Counted from the first letter of the stretch, positions 8,655-17,876 are shown. The stretch is DNA of 64,000 bases from Aquimarina sp. ERC-38 (GCF_026222555.1 NZ_CP098511.1:2647501-2711500), one strand, 5' to 3'. Numbers and translations are program-made. The notes: a model not told the origin generated them from the sequence alone.

Positions 8655-8942
8655 TTAATTAGAAATGGTAAGGCTCCAGGCTTCAGCAGGTGCTATAAAC
8701 TTCATCTTGGTTTGTGACCAAACGGATTTAAAAAATTCAGAATTACGATAGGCCTCCAGGTGTTCTGGTGTTTGCCAATGGCTGTAGGTGAAAAATCGAT
8801 TTTCTTCTTGAGTATCCTGTAACAATTCTACGTGTAGACAACCTTCTGATTTTTCAATTCCGGATTTCTTTTTATGGAAAAAGTCTTTAAAAGAATCAAT
8901 TTGATCGGGATCAAAAGACATTTTTACAATTCGTACGATCAT
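8655..8942 (-). CDS. Antibiotic biosynthesis monooxygenase (ABM) domain protein
   Basis: The 95-aa dimeric alpha-beta barrel type protein starts MIVRIVKMSFDPDQIDSF. It has GCLHVELLQDTQEENRFFTY and HWQTPEHLEAYRNSEFF, the characteristic ABM blocks with the conserved SHW...HL. Family members are small cofactor-free quinol monooxygenases or haem-degrading enzymes, but no substrate can be assigned here. It sits between the SAM hydrolase and gldFG on one strand, 22 nt before gldFG, which suggests co-transcription. Confidence 0.8.
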   Translation of the reverse strand: MIVRIVKMSFDPDQIDSFKDFFHKKKSGIEKSEGCLHVELLQDTQEENRFFTYSHWQTPEHLEAYRNSEFFKSVWSQTKMKFIAPAEAWSLTISN

Positions 8943-9028
8943 AATTTAGCTAAACTTCAATTTTAATTCTACTACTTGTGAACGGTTATTTTTAAATGAC
9001 AATTTCTTATAACATACACCTTCATTTC

Positions 9029-9859
9029 TTATTCAAATTGAATACTCATCCGATCCCTGAACGCCAATCCAAAAAGACTGGAAGCTCCTCCCACGGTTTT
9101 TGGGTTGCTTTTATAAATGGCCAGTTCAATATACCCCGAAGAGTTAAATATGGCTAATTTTTTTCCGTCTTCTTCGCGTTTTCCTTTTTCCAGTTCAAAG
9201 TTAATAGCATCACTGTACCGCTCGTATATCTGAGTAAAACGAGCATTACGTGCGGTTATTACAAAATTTCTCCCTTTGCCTACTTCATTAAACAATTTTT
9301 TGGTAATATTTGTCACCAGGTTACCGTAGTTGTCTACATAAATAATACTACCCACAATTTGTTTATCGCCTACGTTGACAATAGGGGTAATGCCCTTAAA
9401 GGTTTTTACCTGTTCTTTAATTTTGCCAATCACTTCCAGGGTACCACCTCTCGCCAGATGACAAGCTACGTTTACAAATACATCCAGTACCGGAAAATTG
9501 GTAGAAGTTTTATCATGGATATTGATTTCCACTATTTTTTGCGGGTTGATTTCATTGATAATTAAGGAGATCAAGCCATTATCGGCACAAACAAAATAAT
9601 GGTCATCCAGTTGTACGGCAATATGTTGATTTTCAGGGTTTTTTTCACTATCAATACCAATAATATGAATGCTTCCCTTGGGAAAGCTTTTGTAAGCGTT
9701 TCGGATGATATAAGAAGCTTCTATAATATGAAAAGGTGAAATTTCGTGTGAAATATCCACAATAGTCACCTCCGGAAGCTCCGAATAAATGGATCCTTTT
9801 ACAACAGCCACAGCATGGTCTTTTGTTCCAAAATCTGTAGTCAAAGTGATAAAAGGCAT
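9029..9859 (-). CDS. SAM hydroxide adenosyltransferase (DUF62 family)
   Basis: The 276-aa product starts MPFITLTTDFGTKDHAVAVV. It continues with TIVDISHEISPFHIIEASYI and SIHIIGIDSEK, which are hallmarks of the DUF62/SAM hydrolase family related to fluorinase and chlorinase. The C-terminal domain contains YVDNYGNLVTNI and ends in RDRMSIQFE. Characterised relatives split S-adenosylmethionine with hydroxide to adenosine and methionine. It is cytosolic. Divergent from the PhoH-like gene, with a 423-nt region between that holds a large palindrome. Order SAM hydrolase - ABM - gldFG - dnaN runs on one strand. Confidence 0.88.
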   Translation of the reverse strand: MPFITLTTDFGTKDHAVAVVKGSIYSELPEVTIVDISHEISPFHIIEASYIIRNAYKSFPKGSIHIIGIDSEKNPENQHIAVQLDDHYFVCADNGLISLIINEINPQKIVEINIHDKTSTNFPVLDVFVNVACHLARGGTLEVIGKIKEQVKTFKGITPIVNVGDKQIVGSIIYVDNYGNLVTNITKKLFNEVGKGRNFVITARNARFTQIYERYSDAINFELEKGKREEDGKKLAIFNSSGYIELAIYKSNPKTVGGASSLFGLAFRDRMSIQFE

Positions 9860-10282
9860 ATATTGTTTTAAATGAATAAGTGTTTGATTTTAAAAAAAGA
9901 ATCCTGTAATTTGATCCGTAATTTTTAGAAATCAACCACCAAATTTATGTAAATTTGTTCAATAAAATAAAGTAAATCATCAGTGAATAATTTATTGATG
10001 TTTATTAAAAAACGGAAATTTCTGTGAAGTTGTTTAAACATTTCTGATTGAAGTGAAAAATAGGTATTTTTTGCTTAATTGAAGTCATTTTTAAGTTGTA
10101 TAGCCATAGCTATAGAACTTAAAAATGATAAAAAGTAAGTGAAAAAGAACATTTTGCAACCAATTGAGAAAAGTATAAATAACTTCTATACTAAAATATA
10201 ATAATTATTTGTGATCTTACCGTAGTAATGGAGAAAAACCTTACAAAACTTAAAACATTTTGAACTAAACCGCATATAGCTT
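9860..10282. other. Divergent intergenic region with a long palindrome, no gene
   Basis: The 423 bases lie between the divergently read SAM hydrolase and PhoH-like genes and must hold both promoters. TAAATTTG-type -7 boxes occur on both strands near 9940-9957. The main structure is the 44-bp hairpin at 10085-10128. No ORF is convincing. Confidence 0.5.
10085..10128. repeat. 44-bp near-perfect palindrome (20-bp arms, 4-nt loop)
   Basis: The left arm tcatttttaagttgtatagc (10085-10104) and right arm (10109-10128) pair at 19 of 20 positions; the only mismatch is G10098/G10115. The loop is cata. No T-run follows on either strand, so it is not a standard terminator. It could be an operator, an RNA hairpin in a leader, or a remnant of a mobile element. 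Confidence 0.75.
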
Positions 10283-11239
10283 TTGAACGAACTTATTATT
10301 GAACTCACCGAAATCAACCCAAGAGAATTTTTTGGGCTTCAAAACAGCAACATCCAGTTATTAAAAAAATACTTTCCGAAACTTAAAATCGTAGCCCGGG
10401 GAAGTCGTATTACGGTTTATGGCGAAGAAGAAATGCTTGAGGAGTTTGATATGCGTTTTAATATGTTGTTAGAGCATTTCGGAAAATACAACAAGCTGGA
10501 TGAAAATGTTATTGAGCGGGTACTCACTAGTGATAGTAAAGCAGATTATGAAACTTCTGCCTCTAGCGGAGAAACCTTATTGCATGGAGTAGGGGGTAAG
10601 TTGATCAAAGCACAAACGGCTAATCAACGTAAACTGGTGGAAGCCAGTTTTAAAAACGATATGGTTTTTGCAATTGGTCCCGCTGGTACCGGTAAAACTT
10701 ATACCGGGGTAGCACTGGCGGTCAAGGCATTAAAAGAAAAACAGGTTCGACGTATTATCTTAACTCGTCCGGCAGTAGAGGCTGGCGAAAACCTGGGATT
10801 TTTACCGGGGGATTTAAAGGAAAAATTGGATCCGTATATGCAACCTTTATACGATGCTTTACGAGATATGATTCCGAATGAGAAACTGGATAGTTTTATT
10901 GAAAAGGGGGTTATCCAAATTGCGCCTATGGCATTTATGCGGGGAAGAACCTTAGATAATGCCTTTGTCATTCTGGATGAAGCGCAGAACACCACTCATG
11001 CGCAGATGAAGATGTTCCTGACTCGGATGGGTAAAAATGCAAAGTTTATTATCACTGGCGACCCGGGACAAATTGACCTGCCCAGGCGAGTAATTTCCGG
11101 TTTAAAGGAAGCTTTATTAGTTTTAAAAAACGTATCCGGAATTGGTATTATTCACCTGGATGATAAAGATGTGATACGTCATAAACTAGTTAAAAAAGTG
11201 ATTGCCGCTTACAAAGAAATCGAAAATCAAAATCCATAA
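10283..11239 (+). CDS. PhoH family ATPase
   Basis: The 318-aa product has an N-terminal KH-like region (IELTEINPREFFGLQNSNIQ, VARGSRITVYG). This is followed by the PhoH ATPase core with Walker A GPAGTGKTYTGVALA, TRPAVEAGENLGFLPGD, Walker B AFVILDEAQNTTHAQMKMFL and ITGDPGQIDLP. PhoH-like proteins are RNA-associated ATPases often linked to YbeY and RNA turnover; ybeY is not in the window. The start is TTG 10283. An in-frame TAG at 10277-10279 rules out a longer frame, and the conserved N-terminus begins right at the TTG. purC follows after 78 nt on the same strand. Confidence 0.92.
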   Translation: MNELIIELTEINPREFFGLQNSNIQLLKKYFPKLKIVARGSRITVYGEEEMLEEFDMRFNMLLEHFGKYNKLDENVIERVLTSDSKADYETSASSGETLLHGVGGKLIKAQTANQRKLVEASFKNDMVFAIGPAGTGKTYTGVALAVKALKEKQVRRIILTRPAVEAGENLGFLPGDLKEKLDPYMQPLYDALRDMIPNEKLDSFIEKGVIQIAPMAFMRGRTLDNAFVILDEAQNTTHAQMKMFLTRMGKNAKFIITGDPGQIDLPRRVISGLKEALLVLKNVSGIGIIHLDDKDVIRHKLVKKVIAAYKEIENQNP

Positions 11240-11317
11240 TTCTTATATTTTAGTACTATCCGAAAAAACCTGGAGCAACGTTAAAAAGCCAGAGTACTAT
11301 AACCATTTATTAAACTA

Positions 11318-12271
11318 ATGAAAACAATTACCAAAACCGCTTATCAATTTACCGGACAAACAAAAGTATATCAGGGAAAAGTCAGGGATGTGTATACGAT
11401 TGGTAAGAAAGATCTTTTGGTAATGGTGGCAACAGATAGGTTATCTGCATTTGATGTGGTGATGCCAAAAGGAATACCTTATAAAGGCCAGATATTAAAC
11501 CAGATTGCGGAGCAAATGATGCGGGATACTGAGGATATTGTTCCTAACTGGTTATTAGCAACCCCAGACCCTAATGTGGCTATCGGGCATGCCTGCGAAC
11601 CTTTTAAAGTAGAAATGGTAATTCGAGGGTACTTATCCGGACATGCGGCCCGAGTTTACAAATCCGGGAAAAGGGAGTTGTGCGGAGTAGCCATGCCGGA
11701 AGGAATGATGGAAAATGATAAATTTAATGAACCTATCATCACACCTTCCACCAAAGCTGAAAACGGCGAACATGATGAAGATATCAGCCGGGAGGAGATA
11801 TTAAAACAGAAAATAGTTTCTGAAGCGGACTATACGATGCTGGAAACCTATACGCAGCAGTTGTTTAAAAGAGGCTCACAGATTGCTGCCGAACGAGACT
11901 TAATCCTGGTAGATACCAAGTACGAATTTGGAAAAACCAAAGACGGAAAGATTGTATTAATTGACGAAATTCATACTCCGGATTCTTCCCGTTATTTTTA
12001 TGCGGATGGCTATCGCCAAAGGCAGGAAAAAGGTTTGGCACAAAAACAATTATCCAAAGAATTTGTCCGCCAATGGTTGATTCAAAATAATTTCCAGGGG
12101 AAAGCCGGTCAAAAAGTTCCTGAAATGAATGAGGAATATATTGTCTCCGTTTCCGAACGGTATATTGAATTATACGAAAATATAACAGGACATGCTTTTG
12201 AAAAAGCACCTATTACGGATATTGAAAATCGTATACAAGAAAATGTAGAGACCTGGTTGCAGGAGCATTGA
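11318..12271 (+). CDS. purC: Phosphoribosylaminoimidazole-succinocarboxamide synthase (SAICAR synthetase)
   Basis: The 317-aa product matches the long form of Pur[94 protein letters not shown] and [17 protein letters not shown]. It ligates aspartate to CAIR using ATP in purine biosynthesis, in the cytosol. Its length and insertions fit the eukaryote/Bacteroidota-like class of about 300 aa rather than the 240-aa E. coli type. No other purine genes are nearby. Confidence 0.96.
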   Translation: MKTITKTAYQFTGQTKVYQGKVRDVYTIGKKDLLVMVATDRLSAFDVVMPKGIPYKGQILNQIAEQMMRDTEDIVPNWLLATPDPNVAIGHACEPFKVEMVIRGYLSGHAARVYKSGKRELCGVAMPEGMMENDKFNEPIITPSTKAENGEHDEDISREEILKQKIVSEADYTMLETYTQQLFKRGSQIAAERDLILVDTKYEFGKTKDGKIVLIDEIHTPDSSRYFYADGYRQRQEKGLAQKQLSKEFVRQWLIQNNFQGKAGQKVPEMNEEYIVSVSERYIELYENITGHAFEKAPITDIENRIQENVETWLQEH

Positions 12272-12324
12272 GGTTTTGGTTGATTGGAAGCTAAAGAGAA
12301 TAAAGTTTTTAATTGATAACTTAT

Positions 12325-12429
12325 CTATGGTGGATCGATCTGAATGAAAATCGCATGAAGTTCACATAGATGAACTAAATCAGCTAAGTCTTTCTTTTCA
12401 ACAAAACGTATTTTAGGTTCGCTTATCAT
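12325..12429 (-). pseudogene. Truncated GNAT acetyltransferase N-terminus (34 codons)
   Basis: ATG 12427-12429 overlaps the TGA of the upstream gene as ATGA. The frame reads MISEPKIRFVEKKDLADLVH then LCELHAIFIQIDPP and stops at TAG 12325-12327. The pattern IRFVEKKDLADLVHLCELHA is the first strand and helix of a GNAT N-acetyltransferase, but the acetyl-CoA binding core is absent, and nothing resembling it follows. It looks like the 5' remnant of a deleted gene that was translationally coupled to its neighbour. A chance short ORF is the alternative. Confidence 0.45.
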
Positions 12430-12887
12430 ATTTCTAAGCTAATCGTATCTTTCAAGTACTCGTCGTACTGTGGTTCAGGCATTTTCTTAATTACATGATT
12501 TGTCCATGAAATTCTTTCATGGTTAATTACTTCTAATTCCCAAATACAAGGGGCAAGTCCGTCACCGGATATTTTATTAAATTTATCCGGCTTGGAAGGA
12601 TGGGTAATAAAAATATTAGTATTCAGCATATACTTATCCACCCACCAATTAATGAGTGAAAATATTCCTTCTGTTCCGGAATGTAAAATTAGAAAAGCGA
12701 TTTTATCATTGGATGCCTTAAAACTATTTTCTAGTTGTAACCATTGCGGAAGTTGGGTAATTACATTATTATAAAACTCCGGATGGTCAAATTCTCCTTT
12801 TTTTGCAATGGTATATACTTTTATTTGCCAATCGTCGACCTTAATCAATTCCCTAAATTTTATGTTTCTTGTTTTATATATTTCCAT
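12426..12887 (-). CDS. Conserved hypothetical protein, 153 aa
   Basis: A soluble 153-aa protein starting MEIYKTRNIKFRELIKVDDW. Conserved-looking blocks are KIAFLILHSGTEGIFSLINW and ISGDGLAPCIWELEVINHE, both rich in aromatic residues. It has no signal peptide, membrane segment or recognisable catalytic motif, and I cannot assign a function. Its stop overlaps the start of a truncated acetyltransferase frame (ATGA overlap), which suggests it once stood in a two-gene unit. The serine hydrolase gene lies upstream on the same strand with a 54-nt gap. Confidence 0.65.
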   Translation of the reverse strand: MEIYKTRNIKFRELIKVDDWQIKVYTIAKKGEFDHPEFYNNVITQLPQWLQLENSFKASNDKIAFLILHSGTEGIFSLINWWVDKYMLNTNIFITHPSKPDKFNKISGDGLAPCIWELEVINHERISWTNHVIKKMPEPQYDEYLKDTISLEI

Positions 12888-12941
12888 TTGAATTTCGAAG
12901 TTTGATTAATGAATTTGTACTTATTTTAAATATCCCTTTAA

Positions 12942-14357
12942 TTAGTTTTCTAAAGTTTTCATTAGTTCAGAATTTAATTTATCAATATTCTCTGCATTTG
13001 GATGAGATGGAGATACATTAGAAAGAAGGATTATTCCGGTTTTTAAGCTTGTATTAATTACCATAGAAGAAAAATACCCTCCGGTTCCCCCGTTATGCCA
13101 ATACCAAAGATGATCAGATTTAGATTTTAAAATATGCCATCCTAAGCCTATACCCGTAGTATTACTTATTTCAAATGTTTTTGTTCTGGTAAGAGCAAGT
13201 TCTTCATTTGTCGGATCAAATTGAGAAACAACAAAACGTGATAAATCTTCAACCGATGAAAAGATCGCACCAGCTCCTGCTAACACCGAAAACTCCCAAT
13301 TCGGAATTACTTTTCCTTTTTTATATAGACTTTTTACCAAATCACCTTTTACTTTACTAATATCAGCGGTTGAATTTTGCATGTTATATTTTGAAAATAT
13401 CTTCTTTTGCAGTAGGTTTTCATAAGAATCATTTCCAATTTTACTCAAAGTATAACCAAGCAAACCAGCCCCTAAGTTAGAATATTGATGTTTCCCTTTA
13501 TTTGATAACGTCAGGTATGTTGTCAAATAGGTGGTTAATTCTTTTTCACGGTAATCTCTATACGGGTTTTCAGGATTAACTTTTGTCAAATCAAGATTGT
13601 CGGGTAACCTAGGAAGACCTGAGGTATGATTAGCTAAATCAACAAATGAAATGACTGTATTATTATTAAAAGTTGTTTCTAAGTAAGAATTTATAGGCTC
13701 ATTTAGTTTTAATTTTTTAGCTATCACAAAATTGGCTAATAGGGTGGATGTAAATACTTTGGATATAGAACCTATTTCAAAAATACTTTGATGATTATCA
13801 ATGTTAGAAATAGTATCCTTTTTCTTATGCATCCCGTAATAATCTACTTTTCCATCACGAATTATTGCCACTGAAACTTGCGTATGATTTGGAAACATCT
13901 TTGTTTTTTCAAATATGAGGTCAGCTTGTTCTTTGGTCAATACAGAATTTTCATAGGTTAGATTGTTAATTACATTCTCCGTATTAATTGGTTCACCAAA
14001 AGGTTCAACCAATAACCCATTTATTTTTGACGTATGATCTATAGAAATATTAAGAACCATTACAGCATTCTCAAAGGTAGTTTTATAGGATGCAAGCGTT
14101 CCATTTTTATATTTTAAAAATTCTTGGTTTGTAATTTTTCCAGCTTGCGCTTTAAGACCCTTTAAAAATTCTGTTGTTTCATTAATTGGAGATGCATTTT
14201 TCATCACATCAGCAAACATGGAGAATATGTTTTCGTAATTATTAGCGTTATAATATTTAATAAATTCTTCAGTAACCTTCTTATTTTTTGACTTTTCTGT
14301 TTGCGAGAATGAAAAATTAACTACTAGAGCCAATACAAAAACAAGTATATATTTCAT
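12942..14357 (-). CDS. Secreted serine hydrolase of the beta-lactamase/class C (AmpC-like) family
   Basis: The 471-aa product has a signal peptide (MKYILVFVLALVVNFSFSQ) and a small N-terminal domain of about 110 residues resembling DUF3887-type folds (VTEEFIKYYNANNYENIFSM). A beta-lactamase fold follows. The SxxK nucleophile motif is S197-I-S-K200, YxN is Y292-S-N294, and the third motif is seen as WHNGGTGGYFS near the C-terminus. The set is that of serine hydrolases such as D-aminopeptidase/esterase types rather than a proven beta-lactamase. Export to the periplasm is expected. Substrate unknown. Confidence 0.85.
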   Translation of the reverse strand: MKYILVFVLALVVNFSFSQTEKSKNKKVTEEFIKYYNANNYENIFSMFADVMKNASPINETTEFLKGLKAQAGKITNQEFLKYKNGTLASYKTTFENAVMVLNISIDHTSKINGLLVEPFGEPINTENVINNLTYENSVLTKEQADLIFEKTKMFPNHTQVSVAIIRDGKVDYYGMHKKKDTISNIDNHQSIFEIGSISKVFTSTLLANFVIAKKLKLNEPINSYLETTFNNNTVISFVDLANHTSGLPRLPDNLDLTKVNPENPYRDYREKELTTYLTTYLTLSNKGKHQYSNLGAGLLGYTLSKIGNDSYENLLQKKIFSKYNMQNSTADISKVKGDLVKSLYKKGKVIPNWEFSVLAGAGAIFSSVEDLSRFVVSQFDPTNEELALTRTKTFEISNTTGIGLGWHILKSKSDHLWYWHNGGTGGYFSSMVINTSLKTGIILLSNVSPSHPNAENIDKLNSELMKTLEN

Positions 14358-14538
14358 TATTATTTTAGTTTAAAGGGTAAATCATTTAAATACCCGTAAT
14401 AAAGTATTTCAGCGAAACAAGATATAAAATTACTTAAAGGGGTAAATTGTATAATAGAGATAAATTTAAACTTATTCTCTCTCAAAATGAGAAAGAAAAA
14501 CAGAGGTTGACCGTTATAATAATCTATAAGTTGATCTG

Positions 14539-14967
14539 CTAATTCTCCATTTCCCGTCTACGCATAGGCATGCTATCGATGAGTTCGTAAACTACTTCAG
14601 GAGGTTGCGGTTGATCGAAGTTCTTTTTGACCCCTCCGTCTAATCCGATAAGAACCATACTGAAATCTTCAGAAGATCGGTGGTATTCCTGGTAAATAGT
14701 AGCTTGTCCCAGTTCTAAATGATTTTTACCACCTTCTTTTCTGTAGTAGTTGGGAGTTACGTGGTAAATGATAATTTTTCGTTCGGATAATTCTTTCTTT
14801 TGATCTTTAAAATAAGCAATTTGTGTTACTAAGTTTTTATTTTCAAAGGAGTCTGCCATCATTAAAATAACTCTTTTATTCCATTGATGCTTTTTTAGAT
14901 TTTGAGCGGTAAGCACCATGATAAAGGAAGATATAAACCAAAATAATAGGAAGACGGACTTTTGCAT
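14539..14967 (-). CDS. DUF4174 domain protein, exported
   Basis: The 142-aa product starts with a hydrophobic segment (SVFLLFWFISSFIMVLTAQ) typical of a signal peptide. The domain follows: WNKRVILMMADSFENKNL, IIIYHVTPNYYRK, SMVLIGLDGGVKKNFDQPQ and the ending VYELIDSMPMRRREMEN. The LIGLDGGVK and IDSMPMRRREM pattern is that of DUF4174, a thioredoxin-like domain of unknown function in the periplasm. It lacks a CxxC, so redox catalysis is unlikely. Confidence 0.75.
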   Translation of the reverse strand: MQKSVFLLFWFISSFIMVLTAQNLKKHQWNKRVILMMADSFENKNLVTQIAYFKDQKKELSERKIIIYHVTPNYYRKEGGKNHLELGQATIYQEYHRSSEDFSMVLIGLDGGVKKNFDQPQPPEVVYELIDSMPMRRREMEN

Positions 14968-15269
14968 AGATCAAATAAAACAGTAATATACGTTAAATTT
15001 CAAAAGATACGCAATTACATTGTTTTACTTATAGATTAACAGTAGTTTTTTACTAATTATTTGGGAAAAATCTTTTTAAAATAGAGTAAACTTCGTAAAA
15101 CCTCATTTGTCCATTTTTTACACTATCTCAGGTTATTTTTATGTACTTAAAAGACAATTACTTTCAGAAGGTTAGGAGCCTTTAAATGTTTAGATAACAT
15201 CCACATTTTAAATACTAAAAAATATAGAAATCTAAAATTTGTATAAGATGCTTACAATCGTTTACCGTA
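14968..15269. other. Intergenic region, nothing recognised
   Basis: 302 AT-rich bases between the DUF4174 gene and the 3' end of thrC. I see no ORF, no strong hairpin and no repeat copy here. Confidence 0.5.
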
Positions 15270-16562
15270 TTAACCAGCCAATAAATCAGCTTTTAAATCT
15301 TCATAATTAGTAATAGAAACAAACTTTTTATCCTTATCTAAAACGCCTTTAATTTGGTCAGGAATAGGTAAAGTTACTTGCAAGGCTTCTTCAACCGTAG
15401 GCCTAAACTTAATTGGATGCGCGGTTTCTAAAAAGATGCCAAGCTGATTACTTTTCAACCCAAATTCTTTGAGCCCTAGATAGCCTACAGCACCATGCGG
15501 ATCAGCGATATAAACATAATTTTTATATATTTCTATTATTGCTTTTCGCGTAGCTACATCGTCATAACTAAAAGCACTAAACTTCTCTTTTAATGATTTA
15601 AAATTGTTCTCAAAAAGCTGCTGAATTCTAATAAAATTACTTGGGTCACCTACGTCCATAGCGTTACTAATAGTAGCCACAGAAGGTTTAGGTTCGTACT
15701 TTTTGGAATTCATATAGCGGACAACGGTATCATTACTATTAACTGATGCTATAAAATGGTCAATAGGTAAGCCTAATTTATAGGCAACAATCCCCGCACA
15801 AATATTCCCGAAATTTCCACTGGGAACGGAGAATACTAATTCTTTTTCTTGTGCCTTAACCTGCTGATAAGCAAAAACAAAATAAAGTAATTGAGGTAAC
15901 CACCTGGCAACATTAATTGAATTTGCAGAGGTTAGCTTTTTAGTAGCAGTAATATCCGTATCCAAAAAGGCTTTTTTGACCATAGCCTGACAATCGTCAA
16001 AAGTTCCCTGAACTTTTAAAGCTTTGATATTTTGCCCTAAGGTTGTTAATTGACGTTCCTGGATTTCACTCACTTTTCCATCCGGATATAGAATGACCAC
16101 GTTTACCCCTGGAACTCCTAAAAAACCTTTAGCCACGGCACCACCCGTATCTCCGGAAGTGGCAACCAGTACGGTCACTTCTTTATTATTATGTTGGTTA
16201 AAATAACCTAAACAACGTGCCATAAAACGGGCACCAACGTCTTTAAATGCCATGGTAGGCCCATGAAACAGTTCTAAAGTACTTATGGTATCACTTATAG
16301 GAACTACTGGAAAGTCAAAACTTAAAACATCTTCAAGAATCTCTTTTAATTGTGCTGGCGGAATTTTGTTACCAACAAACTGCCGGATACATTCATAAGC
16401 AATTTCTAATTTACTTTTACCTTCAATAGTTGCAAAAAAGTTTTTATCTAAAGGAGTAATTTTCTCCGGAAAATATAAACCCCGGTCAGGAGCCAGGCCT
16501 TTTACCACTGCTTCACTAAAAGAAACGGTAGGGGCTTTATGTTTTAGACTGTAATAGTTCAT
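15270..16562 (-). CDS. thrC: Threonine synthase
   Basis: The 430-aa PLP enzyme starts MNYYSLKHKAPTVSFSEAV, the typical N-terminus of threonine synthase. The lysine that holds PLP is K107 in HGPTMAFKDVGARF. ATSGDTGGAVAKGFLG is the phosphate/sulfate-binding region, and VPSGNFGNICAG and the C-terminal ETAHPIKFRPTVEEAL also match. It converts O-phosphohomoserine to threonine, the last step of the pathway encoded by this operon. It is the last gene, 4 nt after ridA. Confidence 0.96.
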   Translation of the reverse strand: MNYYSLKHKAPTVSFSEAVVKGLAPDRGLYFPEKITPLDKNFFATIEGKSKLEIAYECIRQFVGNKIPPAQLKEILEDVLSFDFPVVPISDTISTLELFHGPTMAFKDVGARFMARCLGYFNQHNNKEVTVLVATSGDTGGAVAKGFLGVPGVNVVILYPDGKVSEIQERQLTTLGQNIKALKVQGTFDDCQAMVKKAFLDTDITATKKLTSANSINVARWLPQLLYFVFAYQQVKAQEKELVFSVPSGNFGNICAGIVAYKLGLPIDHFIASVNSNDTVVRYMNSKKYEPKPSVATISNAMDVGDPSNFIRIQQLFENNFKSLKEKFSAFSYDDVATRKAIIEIYKNYVYIADPHGAVGYLGLKEFGLKSNQLGIFLETAHPIKFRPTVEEALQVTLPIPDQIKGVLDKDKKFVSITNYEDLKADLLAG

Positions 16563-16566
16563 TAAT

Positions 16567-16950
16567 TTAGTTAGTTTCGTGAGGTAAAATAGCAGTAAAT
16601 TCTATTTCTACTAGTAATTCTTTATCGATCAAAGCTGCTACTTCAACCATGGTAGTTACTGGTTTTATATCTTTAAAAAATTCTCCGTGAGCTTTACCAA
16701 TCGCTTCCCATTCGGAAATATCTGTGCAGTACATCCGGGTTCGTACCACATGGTCAAGACTGGCGCCCAAAGGTTGTAAAGCATCCTTTGCTTTTAAAAT
16801 AATTGCTTTGGTTTGCTCATAAGCATTGATTCCTGTTGCCGTAGTTCCGGCTACTTCAATAATATTGCCTGCTTTTACTGCTCTGGAGTAGCCTACCTGG
16901 TCTTCCCAGGGTGCTCCTGAGCCTTTTCTGGTGTAAAAAGAAGAACTCAT
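16567..16950 (-). CDS. ridA: RidA family protein (enamine/imine deaminase)
   Basis: The 127-aa YjgF/YER057c/UK114 protein starts YTRKGSGAPWEDQVGYSRAV. It contains VEVAGTTATGINAYEQTKA-like core residues and VVRTRMYCTDISEWEAIGK with the conserved arginine. It ends LIDKELLVEIEFTAILP with the conserved glutamate. RidA proteins hydrolyse reactive enamines/imines such as 2-aminoacrylate formed by PLP dehydratases. Its ATG overlaps the thrB stop (TAATG), and thrC begins 4 nt later, so it is an integral operon member. Whether it is canonical RidA or a Rid2/3-type paralogue is not settled. Confidence 0.85.
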   Translation of the reverse strand: MSSSFYTRKGSGAPWEDQVGYSRAVKAGNIIEVAGTTATGINAYEQTKAIILKAKDALQPLGASLDHVVRTRMYCTDISEWEAIGKAHGEFFKDIKPVTTMVEVAALIDKELLVEIEFTAILPHETN

Positions 16951-17876
16951 TAGGCTAAAATTTTAATTCCGTGATCATTGATTTTGGAGATATGAATATC
17001 AAAGTCCAGTCCGGTACGGTTATACACAATTTGAATCGCCTGTGCTACCCGATTGGCAGTCTCCATCCCTTTACTCATCATAAAAATGGAAGGTCCGGAA
17101 CCGGAGATTCCGCATCCTAGAGCCCCTTCAGCCATAGCGGCTTCTTTGACATTCTGAAATTCAGGGATCAAAATAGAACGTAAAGGTTCGATAATGACAT
17201 CTTCAAGGCTACGGCTAATCAATCCGTAATCTTCGGTATATAATCCGGATACCAATCCGCCTACGTTCCCCCATTGACGGATGGCTTGTTGTAATGTGAC
17301 ATTTTGCTTAAGAACAGACCGCGAGTCCGAAGTCTTTACTTCTATTTGCGGGTGAATCACGGTCATAACTAAGTCATCGGGTGTATTTAACTTAATAACA
17401 TCTAGTGGAGTATAACTTCTTACCAGCGTGAACCCTCCGAGTAGGGCAGGAGCAACATTATCTGCATGAGCGTTTCCACTTGCCAGACGCTCGCCTTCCA
17501 TAGCAAAAGCCACTAATTCCTGCGGAGTAAATGGGCTATTTAATAAATAATTGACACCCCAAACGGCTCCGGCACTACTGGCAGCACTACTACCAATACC
17601 GCTTCCAGCCTTTATTTTTTTATAAATTTCAATGTCTACGCCAATTTTTTTATTTGAGTAGGTGTTTAATAATGCTTGTACCGCAACCCCGGCTACATTT
17701 TGATCTGTGGTCATAGGGAGATCAGCCCCTTCTAACTTTGTAATCCGAACACCAGGTTCTTCCGAAATTTTTAACACCATTTCATCACCTACCGTATCTA
17801 AACAACATCCCAAGACGTCAAATCCACAAGATAGGTTGGCTACGGTTGCCGGTGCAAAAATTTTAATCTGGTTCAT
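16950..17876 (-). CDS. thrB: Homoserine kinase
   Basis: The 308-aa GHMP kinase starts MNQIKIFAPATVANLSCGFD. The ATP-binding GHMP motif is IKAGSGIGSSAASSAGAVW and the C-terminal glycine motif is LGCGISGSGPSIFMM. It phosphorylates homoserine to O-phosphohomoserine between ThrA and ThrC. It lies 27 nt after thrA, and its stop codon shares a base with the ridA start. Confidence 0.96.
   Translation of the reverse strand: MNQIKIFAPATVANLSCGFDVLGCCLDTVGDEMVLKISEEPGVRITKLEGADLPMTTDQNVAGVAVQALLNTYSNKKIGVDIEIYKKIKAGSGIGSSAASSAGAVWGVNYLLNSPFTPQELVAFAMEGERLASGNAHADNVAPALLGGFTLVRSYTPLDVIKLNTPDDLVMTVIHPQIEVKTSDSRSVLKQNVTLQQAIRQWGNVGGLVSGLYTEDYGLISRSLEDVIIEPLRSILIPEFQNVKEAAMAEGALGCGISGSGPSIFMMSKGMETANRVAQAIQIVYNRTGLDFDIHISKINDHGIKILA

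Noticed and set aside
9651..9935. Minus-strand ORF overlapping the start of the SAM hydrolase gene
   Set aside because: It is a shifted frame of the SAM hydrolase, full of Cys, Tyr and Phe in the manner of a shadow frame, with no recognisable domain.
9940..9957. Pair of opposite TAAATTTG boxes as promoters for the SAM hydrolase and PhoH genes
   Set aside because: AT-rich sequence produces such boxes readily. The -33 spacing is wrong for the minus strand, and the plus box is over 300 nt from the PhoH-like gene, so I did not list them as promoters.
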